A stretch of DNA of 64,000 bases from an uncultured Clostridia bacterium (GTDB lineage Bacteria; Bacillota; Clostridia; Oscillospirales; Ruminococcaceae), in contig CALXAM010000058.1 of the NCBI GenBank assembly GCA_944386285.1, forward strand, positions 59,063 to 123,062. Direction: 5' to 3'. Within the stretch, counting starts at the first letter, position 1. Each line of letters begins with the position of its first letter. Below the pieces are notes generated by a model. The model ran no database searches and was not told the DNA's origin. It saw only the letters and a program-made list of their open reading frames with translations. The position numbers were made by a program, and so were the translations under genes. Shown piece after piece: positions 44,185 to 53,589 of this stretch.

Positions 44185-46182
44185 TTACGAAATATCGGCC
44201 AGTTCCAGATAGTCCTGCCCGTTTTGTGCGATATAGTCTTTTCTGCCCTGTAAGTCGTCGCCCAAAAGCAGGTCAAACACCTGTGCCGTCTCCTCGACAT
44301 CCTCAGGCATGACGCGAATCAGGCGTCTTGTTTCCGGGTTCATTGTAGTCAGCCACATCATGTCCGCCTCGTTTTCGCCCAATCCTTTTGACCGCTGAAT
44401 CGTATATTTCTGCCCTTCGATCTCTTTTAAGATCTCGGATTTTTCGGATTCAGTATAGGCAAAGTAAGTTTTTTCGCCTTTTTTGCCTTTGGTTGTAATC
44501 TCAAACAGCGGTGACTCGGCAATATAGACATAACCTTTTTTGATGAGTGTCGGCGTGAGTCTGTAAAGCATGGTGAGGATCAACGTGCGGATCTGGAAGC
44601 CGTCGACGTCGGCATCGGTACAGATGATGATTTTGTTCCAGCGCAGGCTGTCTAAATCAAACGAAGAGAGCGACTTGTTTGCCTTGCTGCTTACTTCGAC
44701 ACCGCATCCCAACACCTTGATAACGTCCGTAATGATCTCACTTTTGAAAATTTTCGCATATTCGGCTTTTAAGCAGTTTAAGATCTTACCGCGCACCGGG
44801 ATAACCGCCTGAAATTCAGCGTCACGTCCCTGCTTGCACGCACCGAGTGCCGAATCGCCCTCCACGATATACAGCTCGCGTCGGGAAAGATCTTTTGTGC
44901 GGCAGTCGACAAATTTCTGCACGCGGTTGGACAGATCGAGTGTACCGCGCAGTTTGCTTTTGATGGCAACGCGGGTTTTCTCAGCATTTTCGCGGCTCCT
45001 CTTGTTGATAAGCACCTGCTCGGCGATTTTTAACGCCTCGTCTGGATTTTCAATAAAATAGACCTCAAGCTGATGCTTTAAAAACTCGGTCATCGCCTCG
45101 TAGATAAACTTGTTGTTAATCGACTTTTTCGTCTGGTTTTCATATGATGTCATCGTCGAGAACGAAGACGACACAAGCACCAAGCAGTCTTCAATATCGG
45201 TAAACAGCGGTTTTGACTCGCCCTTTAAATACTTGTTGTTCTGTTTTAAATACTGATCGATCTGCGATACAAACGCCTGCCGTACTGCACGGTCAGGTGA
45301 ACCGCCGTGTTCGAGCCAGCTCGAGTTATGGTAGTACTGAATTTCGCTCACGCGGGTTGAAAACGCCATCGCACACGAAAGCCGCACTTTATACTCCGGT
45401 TTGTCCGGACGGTCCTTGCCGCGGCGCTCCGTTTCAAAATACTGCACGGACGTAAGCGCATCCTCACCGACCAATTCTTTGACATAGTCGGCGATACCGT
45501 TTTCATAATAATACTCCGTTTCCTGCATGCCATCGGCCGTTTCATTGCGGAAAATAAACCGCAGTCCTTTGTTGACGACCGCCTGCCGTCTTAATACATC
45601 CTCATAATAGGAAACAGGAATATCGATGTCGGTGAACACCTCGGTATCCGGACGCCAGCGCGTACGCGTACCGGTCTGACGGCGGTTCGTTGGCTTTTTT
45701 GAAAGGCCGCCGATATTTTCACCCTTTTCAAAATGGAGATTGTACAAAAAGCCGTCGCGAACGATCTCGACATCCATCCACTCGGAGGCATACTGTGTCG
45801 CACATGCACCGAGTCCGTTTAAGCCAAGCGAATATTCATAGTTTTCGCCGCCGTTTGTGTTGTATTTACCACCGGCATACAGCTCGCAGTAGACAAGCTC
45901 CCAGTTAAAACAGCCGGCCGATTCGTTATAGTCGACCGGACAGCCACGTGCAAAGTCCTGCACCTCGATACTCTTGTCAGCGAAACGTGTGACGATAATC
46001 CGATCGCCGAATCCTTCGCGTGCTTCGTCGATGGAGTTTGACAAAATCTCAAAGACCGCGTGTTCACATCCCTCAAGCCCGTCCGAACCAAACATGACGC
46101 CCGGACGAAGACGCACGCGGTCGGCGCCTTCGAGCTTTATAATGCTGTCATTTCCATAAGTCGGTTTTGTTTTTCTCGGCAT
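44185..46182 (-). CDS. Type II topoisomerase subunit B (ParE/GyrB-like)
   Basis: A 665-residue GHKL ATPase: E-I-L-S-N-S-I-D-E-A-R-E binds Mg-ATP, L-G-L-N-G-L-G-A is the lid, and the toprim domain has Y-I-V-E-G-D-S-A and D-A-D-V-D-G-F. Q-R-S-K-G-L-G-E-N is the C-terminal signature. ATG 46182 follows GGAGG; the upstream extension to 46359 is spurious. It pairs with the A subunit just downstream. Confidence 0.92.
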   Translation of the reverse strand: MPRKTKPTYGNDSIIKLEGADRVRLRPGVMFGSDGLEGCEHAVFEILSNSIDEAREGFGDRIIVTRFADKSIEVQDFARGCPVDYNESAGCFNWELVYCELYAGGKYNTNGGENYEYSLGLNGLGACATQYASEWMDVEIVRDGFLYNLHFEKGENIGGLSKKPTNRRQTGTRTRWRPDTEVFTDIDIPVSYYEDVLRRQAVVNKGLRFIFRNETADGMQETEYYYENGIADYVKELVGEDALTSVQYFETERRGKDRPDKPEYKVRLSCAMAFSTRVSEIQYYHNSSWLEHGGSPDRAVRQAFVSQIDQYLKQNNKYLKGESKPLFTDIEDCLVLVSSSFSTMTSYENQTKKSINNKFIYEAMTEFLKHQLEVYFIENPDEALKIAEQVLINKRSRENAEKTRVAIKSKLRGTLDLSNRVQKFVDCRTKDLSRRELYIVEGDSALGACKQGRDAEFQAVIPVRGKILNCLKAEYAKIFKSEIITDVIKVLGCGVEVSSKANKSLSSFDLDSLRWNKIIICTDADVDGFQIRTLILTMLYRLTPTLIKKGYVYIAESPLFEITTKGKKGEKTYFAYTESEKSEILKEIEGQKYTIQRSKGLGENEADMMWLTTMNPETRRLIRVMPEDVEETAQVFDLLLGDDLQGRKDYIAQNGQDYLELADIS

Positions 46183-46307
46183 GGAATCCTCCTGTATTTC
46201 ATAAAAGGCGCGAACGCCTGTTTTTCTGCATTTTATAGTATATACCCGAAAAAGCCGGTTTGTCAAACGTCGAACGGTTTTCTTGTCCAAATTTTTCCTG
46301 TTTGCAC

Positions 46308-46341
46308 AAAAAGACGTCCGGCAAATGCCGAACGTCTTTTT
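46308..46341. terminator. Terminator after the small membrane protein gene
   Basis: Stem AAAAAGACGT-CCGGCA with TGCCG-AACGTCTTTTT, one unpaired base, A/T runs. Confidence 0.82.
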
Positions 46342-46359
46342 CAGTCCGCTTAACTGCAA

Positions 46360-46716
46360 TTATTTATAAATGGTAATCTTTCCGATCAACGGAAGCGGTT
46401 TTGCCTTTCCTGTTGCAGCATTGATAATGCCCATAACACACAATACCAATGCAAAAATCCAAAATGCAAACGACAGCAAAGATGCAAGAATCCATCCGGC
46501 AATCGGAACAAAGATCAGGATTGCACTTAAAATGGATAATACAATTCCACCAGCAACATCAAAAATCAAAAAGACAATACCTTGATTGACATGGAACTTT
46601 GTGTACGGAGAATCTTTATACACAAACATCGGAATCAAGAAAAGAATTCCTAAATATGAAAGCCATGCAATTGACTTTGTTTGTTGAATGTCGTTCGGAT
46701 CATATTGTTGATACAT
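46360..46716 (-). CDS. Small membrane protein, DUF4870/Tic20-like
   Basis: A 118-residue protein with three to four helices. S-I-A-W-L-S-Y-L-G-I-L-F-L-I-P and S-P-Y-T-K-F-H-V-N-Q-G are the usual signature of this family (W-x-x-Y ... F-H-x-x-Q). Function unknown. AGGAGG precedes the ATG. It is a single-gene unit. Confidence 0.75.
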   Translation of the reverse strand: MYQQYDPNDIQQTKSIAWLSYLGILFLIPMFVYKDSPYTKFHVNQGIVFLIFDVAGGIVLSILSAILIFVPIAGWILASLLSFAFWIFALVLCVMGIINAATGKAKPLPLIGKITIYK

Positions 46717-46907
46717 AAAAAAACCTCCTGGTCCTATATTGATTTTATTATAATTGACATAATTAAACTTGTCAACAAAAAAAGAATTTTTCGTTAAGAA
46801 ATCGTTTATTGTTATTTTCTCTGACTCTTGTTATACTATTATTTAATATGCACATACCAGCGCAATCATGCTTTGTGCTCCACCAAAACAGAAAGGAAGT
46901 CTTTTTC

Positions 46908-48278
46908 TTGAGACAAAACGATTTAGGCCGCGATAAAATTGGCGCGTTGCTTGTACGGCTGGCTGTTCCGGCAATTACAGCGCAGCTGATTAATGCGCTA
47001 TATAATATCGTAGACCGCATTTACATCGGACATATCGCTGTAGTGGGTGACACCGCATTGACCGGTGTCGGCGTTACATTTCCAATCATCATGCTCATTT
47101 CCGCATTTTCCGCCTTTGTCGGCATGGGTGGTGCGCCGCGTGTCGCCATCAAAATGGGCGAAGGAAAAAAAGACGAAGCGGAAGAAATCGTCGGAAACAG
47201 CTTTATTACACTGATCTTTATTTCCGTTATTCTCACCATTGTATTTCTGCTATTTGGCGAACCGCTTCTCTTGATGTTTGGTGCCAGCAGTGAAACACTC
47301 CCCTACGGGCTTTCCTATATGAACATCTATGTTTGCGGCACTATTTTCGTCCAAATGGCACTTGGAATGAACCCCTTTATTTCGACACAGGGCTTCGCTA
47401 CCACCTCCATGCTGACCGTACTATTTGGCGCCATTACAAACATTGTACTCGATCCGATCTTGATTTTCGGATTTAATATGGGCGTACAAGGCGCTGCACT
47501 GGCAACCATTCTTTCACAAGCACTTTCTGCTGCATGGGTGATTCGGTTTCTATTCTCTAAAAAGACACAGCTTCGTATTCGATCGCGCTATTTTAAAGTA
47601 AAACCGGCTGTTATTTTGCCAGTCATGGCGCTTGGTGTTTCCCCGTTTATCATGCAGAGCACCGAAAGTCTTGTCAACATTGCGTTAAACTCCTCGCTCC
47701 AACGCTACGGCGGCGACCTGGCTGTAGGTGCTATGACGATTGTCGGCAGCGTCATGCAGTTTTGCATGATGCCATTACAGGGTCTCACCCAAGGCGGTCA
47801 ACCGATCATCAGCTTTAACTATGGCGCACGCCAAAACGACCGGGTAAAGCAAGCATTTCGCTATGTGCTGATTGCGGCAGTCTGCTATTCAACGGCGCTA
47901 TGGTGTCTTTCCATGTTCACGCCACAGTTGTTTGTCGCAATGTTTACAAATAAAGCAGAGTTGTTTGATAAGGCCGTTTGGGCACTTCGGATTTATATGG
48001 CCGGCTCGATTGTTTTTGGTATTCAGATTGCATGTCAGCAGACATTTGTCGCACTTGGTCAAGCGAAAGTTTCACTGTTCATGGCACTCTTACGTAAAAT
48101 CGTGCTGCTGATTCCGCTGATTTTCATTCTGCCGCCATTTTTTGCAGACAAAGTATTCGCTGTATTTCTGGCAGAGCCGGTTGCAGATGTTATCGCATCG
48201 CTCACAACCGGAACCGTTTTTGCAATCCTTGTACCGAAAATTTTGAAGAAAAACGTTGCCGGTGAATTACATTCATAA
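46908..48278 (+). CDS. MATE-family multidrug/cation antiporter
   Basis: A 456-residue carrier with 12 helices: L-V-R-L-A-V-P-A-I-T-A-Q-L-I-N-A-L-Y-N-I with V-D-R-I-Y-I-G-H is the N-terminal MATE signature, repeated in degenerate form in the second half. The start is taken as TTG 46908 after AAAGGAAG; the frame is open from 46809. Substrate unknown. Confidence 0.9.
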   Translation: MRQNDLGRDKIGALLVRLAVPAITAQLINALYNIVDRIYIGHIAVVGDTALTGVGVTFPIIMLISAFSAFVGMGGAPRVAIKMGEGKKDEAEEIVGNSFITLIFISVILTIVFLLFGEPLLLMFGASSETLPYGLSYMNIYVCGTIFVQMALGMNPFISTQGFATTSMLTVLFGAITNIVLDPILIFGFNMGVQGAALATILSQALSAAWVIRFLFSKKTQLRIRSRYFKVKPAVILPVMALGVSPFIMQSTESLVNIALNSSLQRYGGDLAVGAMTIVGSVMQFCMMPLQGLTQGGQPIISFNYGARQNDRVKQAFRYVLIAAVCYSTALWCLSMFTPQLFVAMFTNKAELFDKAVWALRIYMAGSIVFGIQIACQQTFVALGQAKVSLFMALLRKIVLLIPLIFILPPFFADKVFAVFLAEPVADVIASLTTGTVFAILVPKILKKNVAGELHS

Positions 48279-48290
48279 GAAAAGAAAATA

Positions 48291-48324
48291 AGAAAAAGGT
48301 GAGGCATCTGCCTCACCTTTTTCT
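48291..48324. terminator. Bidirectional terminator between MATE and GNAT genes
   Basis: A 16-bp perfect stem (AGAAAAAGGTGAGGCA and its complement) with a two-base loop. Confidence 0.9.
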
Positions 48325-48327
48325 TAT

Positions 48328-48837
48328 TTATGAAAGTCGTTTGCTTAAATACAGAATCAAACCGTCATCATTTTGACACGGTGCATATGGCGCAAGCGGT
48401 TTATCCTTATACCAGACGCCGCTTCCGTCCGGCACATAACCGCGTTTTATATACATCCGCTGTGCCGTACCATAGCCGCTGTGTAAACCCACGCCGAGTG
48501 AAATCACATCGCTTGTTTTCGCAGCCTCTGCCTCGACCGCATCCATGATCGCACTGCCGATTCCCTGATGCCAAAATGGCTTGAATACATTAAAGTCATT
48601 CACAACAGGGATCTGCTGATCTGCAAACGGGCCGTGCGGATCATTTGGCAAAAGTGTCGCATATCCCACCGGTTCGCCATTTACTTCCGCTACAAATACC
48701 TTTCGCTTTCCACAGCACTGATCATCATAATAGCCCTCGAGCACTTCGCGCGGTTTTTCCCATCCCTGTGCCGAAAATGCACGTAAAAACGCAGCAATAT
48801 CTAACACTTGCATCGGACGAATCACAAAATCACTCAT
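48328..48837 (-). CDS. GNAT-family acetyltransferase
   Basis: A 169-residue protein; the acetyl-CoA loop is W-H-Q-G-I-G-S-A-I-M-D with V-F-V-A-E-V-N-G-E-P-V-G-Y before it and Y-I-K-R-G-Y-V-P-D-G after it. The ATG overlaps the metY stop (ATGA), so it is co-translated. Substrate unknown. Confidence 0.88.
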   Translation of the reverse strand: MSDFVIRPMQVLDIAAFLRAFSAQGWEKPREVLEGYYDDQCCGKRKVFVAEVNGEPVGYATLLPNDPHGPFADQQIPVVNDFNVFKPFWHQGIGSAIMDAVEAEAAKTSDVISLGVGLHSGYGTAQRMYIKRGYVPDGSGVWYKDKPLAPYAPCQNDDGLILYLSKRLS

Positions 48838-50102
48838 TTTTGGAGTGCCGCAAATCCACGATCCAGATCTTCAAGAATATCGTCAATATTTTCAAGACCG
48901 ACAGAAAGACGAATCATACCTGCGTCAATACCAGCAGCCACGAGCTGTTCATCCGTGAGCTGACGGTGTGTTGCAGAAGCTGGATGAAGTACGCAAGTGC
49001 GAATGTCTGCAACATGAACAACATTAGACGCAAGCGTCAAGCTATCCATAAATTTAACAGCTGCCTCTCTGCCTCCTTTGATCGAGAACGAAATGACACC
49101 ACTTGTGCCATCAGGCAGATATTTTTTCGCACGCGCATGGAACGGATTATCCGAAAGTCCCGGATAGTTGACGCTCTTGACAAACGGCGATTTTTCAAGA
49201 TACTGTGCAACTGTCAGCGCGTTTTCGCAGTACTGTTTCATACGAACCGGCAATGTCTCAAGACCAATATTCAATAAAAATGCCGAATGTGCCGCCGGAT
49301 AACAGCCAAAGTCACGCATCAGCTGCATCCGCGCTTTGATGATATATGCCATCTTACCGAAATCGCGTGTATATGAAACACCGTGATAGCTTTCGTCCGG
49401 CTCGACAAATTCCGGGAACTTGCCATTTGTCCAGTCAAACGTACCGCCGTCAACGATCACGCCGCCGACCTGGAGCGCATGGCCATCCATATATTTTGTC
49501 GTGGAGTGAATGACAATGTCTGCACCCCACTCGATTGGACGACATAAAATCGGTGTTGCAAACGTATTATCAACAATTAACGGTACACCGTTTTTGTGTG
49601 CAATGTTTGCGAATTTTTCAATATCGAACACTGTCAGCGCAGGGTTAGCGAGTGTTTCACCAAATACAGCTTTTGTATTTTCTTTAAATGCTTTTTGGAT
49701 TTCCTCTTCCGGTGCTTCTGCATCAACAAAAATGCACTCAATGCCGAGTTTCTTAAGGGTTACTGCAAACAGATTCACGGTTCCGCCATAAATCGTAGAA
49801 GCTGCGATAAAGCTATCACCGGCGTTACATAAGTTCAAAATGGAAAGCAGCGAAGCCGCCTGTCCGCTCGAAGTTGCCATCGCACCGACACCGCCTTCAA
49901 GTGCTGCAATTTTTTTCTCCACCGCATCTACCGTCGGATTTGCAAAACGGGAATACATATATTCCGTCGGCATATCAAAAAGCTGTGCAATGTGCTCGGT
50001 CGAATCAAAGCAATACGTTGTACTCTGTACGATTGGCATCACGCGCGGCTCACCGTTTTTCGGCGTGTAGCCTGCATGAAGGCATTGGGTTTCTCGTTTC
50101 AT
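48834..50102 (-). CDS. metY: O-acetylhomoserine sulfhydrylase
   Basis: A 422-residue PLP enzyme of the Cys/Met family: A-T-S-S-G-Q-A-A, V-D-N-T-F-A-T-P and the PLP lysine in H-S-T-T-K-Y-M-D-G-H. The length of about 420-430 separates it from cystathionine lyases and synthases (about 380). It makes homocysteine from sulfide and O-acetylhomoserine. Start follows AAGGTGG. Confidence 0.92.
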   Translation of the reverse strand: MKRETQCLHAGYTPKNGEPRVMPIVQSTTYCFDSTEHIAQLFDMPTEYMYSRFANPTVDAVEKKIAALEGGVGAMATSSGQAASLLSILNLCNAGDSFIAASTIYGGTVNLFAVTLKKLGIECIFVDAEAPEEEIQKAFKENTKAVFGETLANPALTVFDIEKFANIAHKNGVPLIVDNTFATPILCRPIEWGADIVIHSTTKYMDGHALQVGGVIVDGGTFDWTNGKFPEFVEPDESYHGVSYTRDFGKMAYIIKARMQLMRDFGCYPAAHSAFLLNIGLETLPVRMKQYCENALTVAQYLEKSPFVKSVNYPGLSDNPFHARAKKYLPDGTSGVISFSIKGGREAAVKFMDSLTLASNVVHVADIRTCVLHPASATHRQLTDEQLVAAGIDAGMIRLSVGLENIDDILEDLDRGFAALQK

Positions 50103-50118
50103 GATTAAAATCCACCTT

Positions 50119-52047
50119 TCATTCTATTGATTCCATCAGCTCAGAAAGCTCTGCCCATTCGGACACAAGACTGTCAAGCTGTTGTTTTGTTTGTTCTAAT
50201 TGTGCACAGAATGCACTGAGTGCTTCGTAATCCGAAGCGGTTTCAGGTGCTGCAATCTGTGCTTCTAATGTTGTAATTGACATCTCCGTCTGCTCAATTT
50301 CCTTCTCAAGCTGTGAAAGTCGCTGGCGCTGTTTTGTCTGCGCCGCACGTTCCTGCTTTGAGCGATAATAAGACGGATTTTTGCTTTTCGATACTGTCGG
50401 CTGACTAGCGAGCGCTGACAATCGCGCTTCTTCACGTTTTTTCTGCTCAGAAAGATAAAAATCAAAGTTTCCGTTATAGATCTCTATTCCATGATCTGTG
50501 AGTTCAAAAATCCGTGTTGGTACCGCATTTAACAAATAACGATCATGAGACACGAATAAGAGCGTTCCCTCAAATGCGGAAAGAGATTCCTCGAGCGCTT
50601 CCTTACTCTGCAAATCGAGATGGTTGGTCGGTTCGTCGAGCACCATCACATTTGCGTGCTCAAGCATTAAAACAGCGAGCGCGACACGCGCACGTTCACC
50701 ACCCGAAAGTACGCCGATTTTTTTATAGACATTTTCCCCTTTTAACAGCACCTGACCGAGCAAACCACGAATCTCATATTCTTTCATCAGCGGATGCCGC
50801 CCCCACAGTTCATCAATCGCTGTGTTTTCGGGATTGAGCTGTCGATTTTCCTGTTCAAAGAACGAAATCTCGGTATTTGCTCCCCAGCGAATCATACCGC
50901 TTTGCGGCAAGATTCCAAGAAGCGTTTTTAAAAGCGTCGATTTTCCCGTTCCGTTTTGACCGATGAGTGCAATTTTATCGCCGCGTTTTATTGTAAACGA
51001 TAAATCGGACGCCAGCGTCACACGCGGTGATGTTCCAACAGTGAGTGTGATATTTTGTGCAATCAACACATCGCTGACCGGCCGTTTATGTGGAGAAAAC
51101 GAAAAGCGGGGCGTTGGTGTCACGTCAATCGGACGTTCCACTTCCTCCATCTGCGCAAGCTGATGGAGCCGGCTCTTTGCCATGTTTGAAGTAGATGCAC
51201 GCGCAATATTTTTTTCGGCAAACTCACGCATGGATGCCATTTTGATTTGCTGGGCTTCATATTCGCGCATTTGCCGTTTCACCCGCTCTGCACGCAGCCC
51301 TTTATATTTTGTATAATTTCCTTGGTAGGTATAAAGCGTGTGATTTTCAAGCTCCCAGATCTTTACGCACAGCTTATCTAAAAAATATCGGTCATGAGAA
51401 ACAACCAAAAACCCACCCTTGTACCCAGATAGGTAATCTTCAAGCCACATAAGAGTTTTAAAATCGAGATGGTTTGTGGGTTCGTCCAATACCAAAAGAT
51501 CCGGCTCTGAAAGCAAGAGCTTCGCCATGGCAAGCCGCGTTTTTTCACCGCCTGACAGCGCAGAAGCCGCCATATCAAGCTGCTTATCTAAAAATCCCAT
51601 ACCATTTAAAATGGTGCGAATACGCACATCGATTGCATACCCATTCTTGGCTTCAAAATAGGAAGCACAGCGCTCATATTCCGCCGAAAGTGCAGCATAT
51701 GATTCACTCTCGTGATCACAGCAGGACATTTTCTGCTCAAGCTCACGCATTCGCTGCTCCACTTCAATTACATCGGAAAATACACTGCGCATTTCCTCGT
51801 AAATCGTATGCGTTCCGGTGATCCCGCTGTTTTGCCGTAAAAGCCCGATACGAACACCGTTTTGAATACCGACCGCACCATCGTCAGGAGAAAGTACGCC
51901 GCACAAAATGTGCAAAAGCGTTGATTTTCCGATGCCGTTTGCGCCGACAAGACCAATACGGTCGCCATCCTCAATCGTAGCAGAAAGATCATCAAATACG
52001 AGCGCATCGCCAAAATATTTTGTGATATGGTCCAGTGATGCAAGCAC
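50119..52047 (-). CDS. ABC-F family ATP-binding protein
   Basis: A 642-residue soluble protein with two ATPase domains: G-A-N-G-I-G-K-S-T and G-Q-N-G-T-G-K-S-T (Walker A), S-G-G-E-K-T-R and S-G-G-E-R-A-R (signature), L-D-E-P-T-N-H-L-D twice. The charged linker near 240-310 and a coiled C-terminus (about 560-640) match YdiF/Uup-like ribosome-associated members. The start is GTG 52047 after GGAGGG. A role in translation, possibly antibiotic protection, is inferred from the family. Confidence 0.93.
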   Translation of the reverse strand: MLASLDHITKYFGDALVFDDLSATIEDGDRIGLVGANGIGKSTLLHILCGVLSPDDGAVGIQNGVRIGLLRQNSGITGTHTIYEEMRSVFSDVIEVEQRMRELEQKMSCCDHESESYAALSAEYERCASYFEAKNGYAIDVRIRTILNGMGFLDKQLDMAASALSGGEKTRLAMAKLLLSEPDLLVLDEPTNHLDFKTLMWLEDYLSGYKGGFLVVSHDRYFLDKLCVKIWELENHTLYTYQGNYTKYKGLRAERVKRQMREYEAQQIKMASMREFAEKNIARASTSNMAKSRLHQLAQMEEVERPIDVTPTPRFSFSPHKRPVSDVLIAQNITLTVGTSPRVTLASDLSFTIKRGDKIALIGQNGTGKSTLLKTLLGILPQSGMIRWGANTEISFFEQENRQLNPENTAIDELWGRHPLMKEYEIRGLLGQVLLKGENVYKKIGVLSGGERARVALAVLMLEHANVMVLDEPTNHLDLQSKEALEESLSAFEGTLLFVSHDRYLLNAVPTRIFELTDHGIEIYNGNFDFYLSEQKKREEARLSALASQPTVSKSKNPSYYRSKQERAAQTKQRQRLSQLEKEIEQTEMSITTLEAQIAAPETASDYEALSAFCAQLEQTKQQLDSLVSEWAELSELMESIE

Positions 52048-52125
52048 ATCGTTCCCTCCTTTTCCTGACTTTCTATTTTACACAATTTAAAGAAAGAAAG
52101 CAAGTCAAGTTTCTGTTCCATTCTT

Positions 52126-52155
52126 TGCATAACGTTTCCTTTTGTACACATACTA
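52126..52155 (+). promoter_or_regulatory. Sigma-G-like (forespore) promoter of ypeB
   Basis: -35 TGCATA (52126-52131), 17-bp spacer, -10 CATACTA (52149-52155), matching the forespore sigma-G/sigma-F consensus TGAATA ... CATACTA at all but one position. Confidence 0.75.
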
Positions 52156-52192
52156 CTCAAAACGAATGTGAAAAAGAGGAGTGGATTCATCC

Positions 52193-53542
52193 ATGAACGT
52201 AACCCTTTCTCGCCGTGGTGCTGTGCGGATCGTTTGTTTCTCGTTGGCTTTTGTGTTAACCCTCACAGGTCTTGCCATGCAATATCGTGCAAAAAGCATG
52301 AAGCAACAACAAATTCTTGAAAACCAACTCATGCAAACAATGAGCGACTTAACATTATACGCGAGCAATGTGCGCAGCGATCTTGAAAAAATTCAGTATG
52401 TAAATACTTCACCAATGCTCACGACACTTTCCGCAAAACTCTGGCGTGAAGCTTCATTTGCCAAAGAAGCACTCGACCAGCTTCCAATCAGTCAAAACAA
52501 CATGACAAACACAAACAAGCTCCTTTCTCAAATCGGAGATTATTGCGTAAGTCTTTCCAAAAAATTCAGTGAAGGTGAGCCGCTGGCTGATGAGGAACGC
52601 AATAATTTAAGTGCGCTCTGTGACTATTGTGACCAAATGATCGCAGAAATTGCGGCTTTTCAAAATGAACTCCAGACCGGTTCCATCAATTATGATATGA
52701 TTCGTTCTGATGTGCGCACCACGATGCAGGATGGCACATCAAATGTATCAGTCGCCGAAGGGTTTGCCGAACTGGAAGAAGGATTCTCCGGATATCCTAC
52801 ACTCATTTATGACGGTCCGTTCTCCGATCACATTCTCACACAAACACCACGCGCACTGATCGGCGAAAGCGACGTTCTTCCGACGGAAGCGTTAAAGACA
52901 GCTCAGTCTGCGTGTGTAAATGATGCTTCTCTGCGTGCATGCGGCATGGAATTTTCGAGAATGCCATCCTGGTGTTTTGAAGGTGACGGGATCTATGCGA
53001 CTGTAACACAATGGGGCGGTTATCTTTGTACCATGACAAACGACCGAATTCCCGAACAAAGCATCATTGATGCGGATAAAGCCATCAAACAAGCGCAGGC
53101 ATATCTTGAGTCACTCGGCTATCAAAATATGAAATCCTCCTACTATGAAATTACAGGAAACATTCTCACAGCAAACTTTGCGGCGGTTCAGGATGGCGTG
53201 ATCTTATATCCGGATCTAATCAAAGTGGGCGTGGCACTCGATAACGGCGAAGTTCTCTCATTAGACGCCCGTGGTTATTTAATGAATCATACAAACCGTT
53301 CTGATATTACACCAACTCTTTCACGTGCAGAAGCACAAAAATCAGTCAGCAGTCAACTTTCCGTTTCAAAGGCAAATCTGTGTGTCATTCCTTCTGATGG
53401 ACTCACGGAAAACTTATGTTGGGAATTCTCGTGTAAAGCAAATGATGGAACACAAATTCTTGTCTATATCAATGCACAAACCGGTATGGAAGAACAACTT
53501 TTAATTTTACTCGTAGATGAAAACGGACAGTTAACCATCTAA
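52193..53542 (+). CDS. ypeB: Germination protein YpeB
   Basis: A 449-residue protein with one N-terminal membrane helix (about 9-29), a helical part rich in Asn/Ser/Gln (about 35-180) and a C-terminal part with PepSY-type repeats (G-Y-Q-N-M-K-S-S-Y-Y-E, L-S-R-A-E-A-Q-K-S-V). YpeB stabilises the cortex-lytic enzyme SleB in the spore inner membrane. No sleB lies beside it, unlike in Bacillus. ATG 52193 has GAGGAG at 11 bases; GTG 52181 is too close to it. Confidence 0.85.
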   Translation: MNVTLSRRGAVRIVCFSLAFVLTLTGLAMQYRAKSMKQQQILENQLMQTMSDLTLYASNVRSDLEKIQYVNTSPMLTTLSAKLWREASFAKEALDQLPISQNNMTNTNKLLSQIGDYCVSLSKKFSEGEPLADEERNNLSALCDYCDQMIAEIAAFQNELQTGSINYDMIRSDVRTTMQDGTSNVSVAEGFAELEEGFSGYPTLIYDGPFSDHILTQTPRALIGESDVLPTEALKTAQSACVNDASLRACGMEFSRMPSWCFEGDGIYATVTQWGGYLCTMTNDRIPEQSIIDADKAIKQAQAYLESLGYQNMKSSYYEITGNILTANFAAVQDGVILYPDLIKVGVALDNGEVLSLDARGYLMNHTNRSDITPTLSRAEAQKSVSSQLSVSKANLCVIPSDGLTENLCWEFSCKANDGTQILVYINAQTGMEEQLLILLVDENGQLTI

Positions 53543-53550
53543 TATAAACG

Positions 53551-53589
53551 AATAAAAAAGAACCGCCCTATGGGCGGTTCTTTTTTATT
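53551..53589. terminator. Bidirectional terminator after ypeB
   Basis: A nearly perfect 18-bp stem (53551-53568, 53572-53589) with a TAT loop and A/T runs. Confidence 0.92.
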
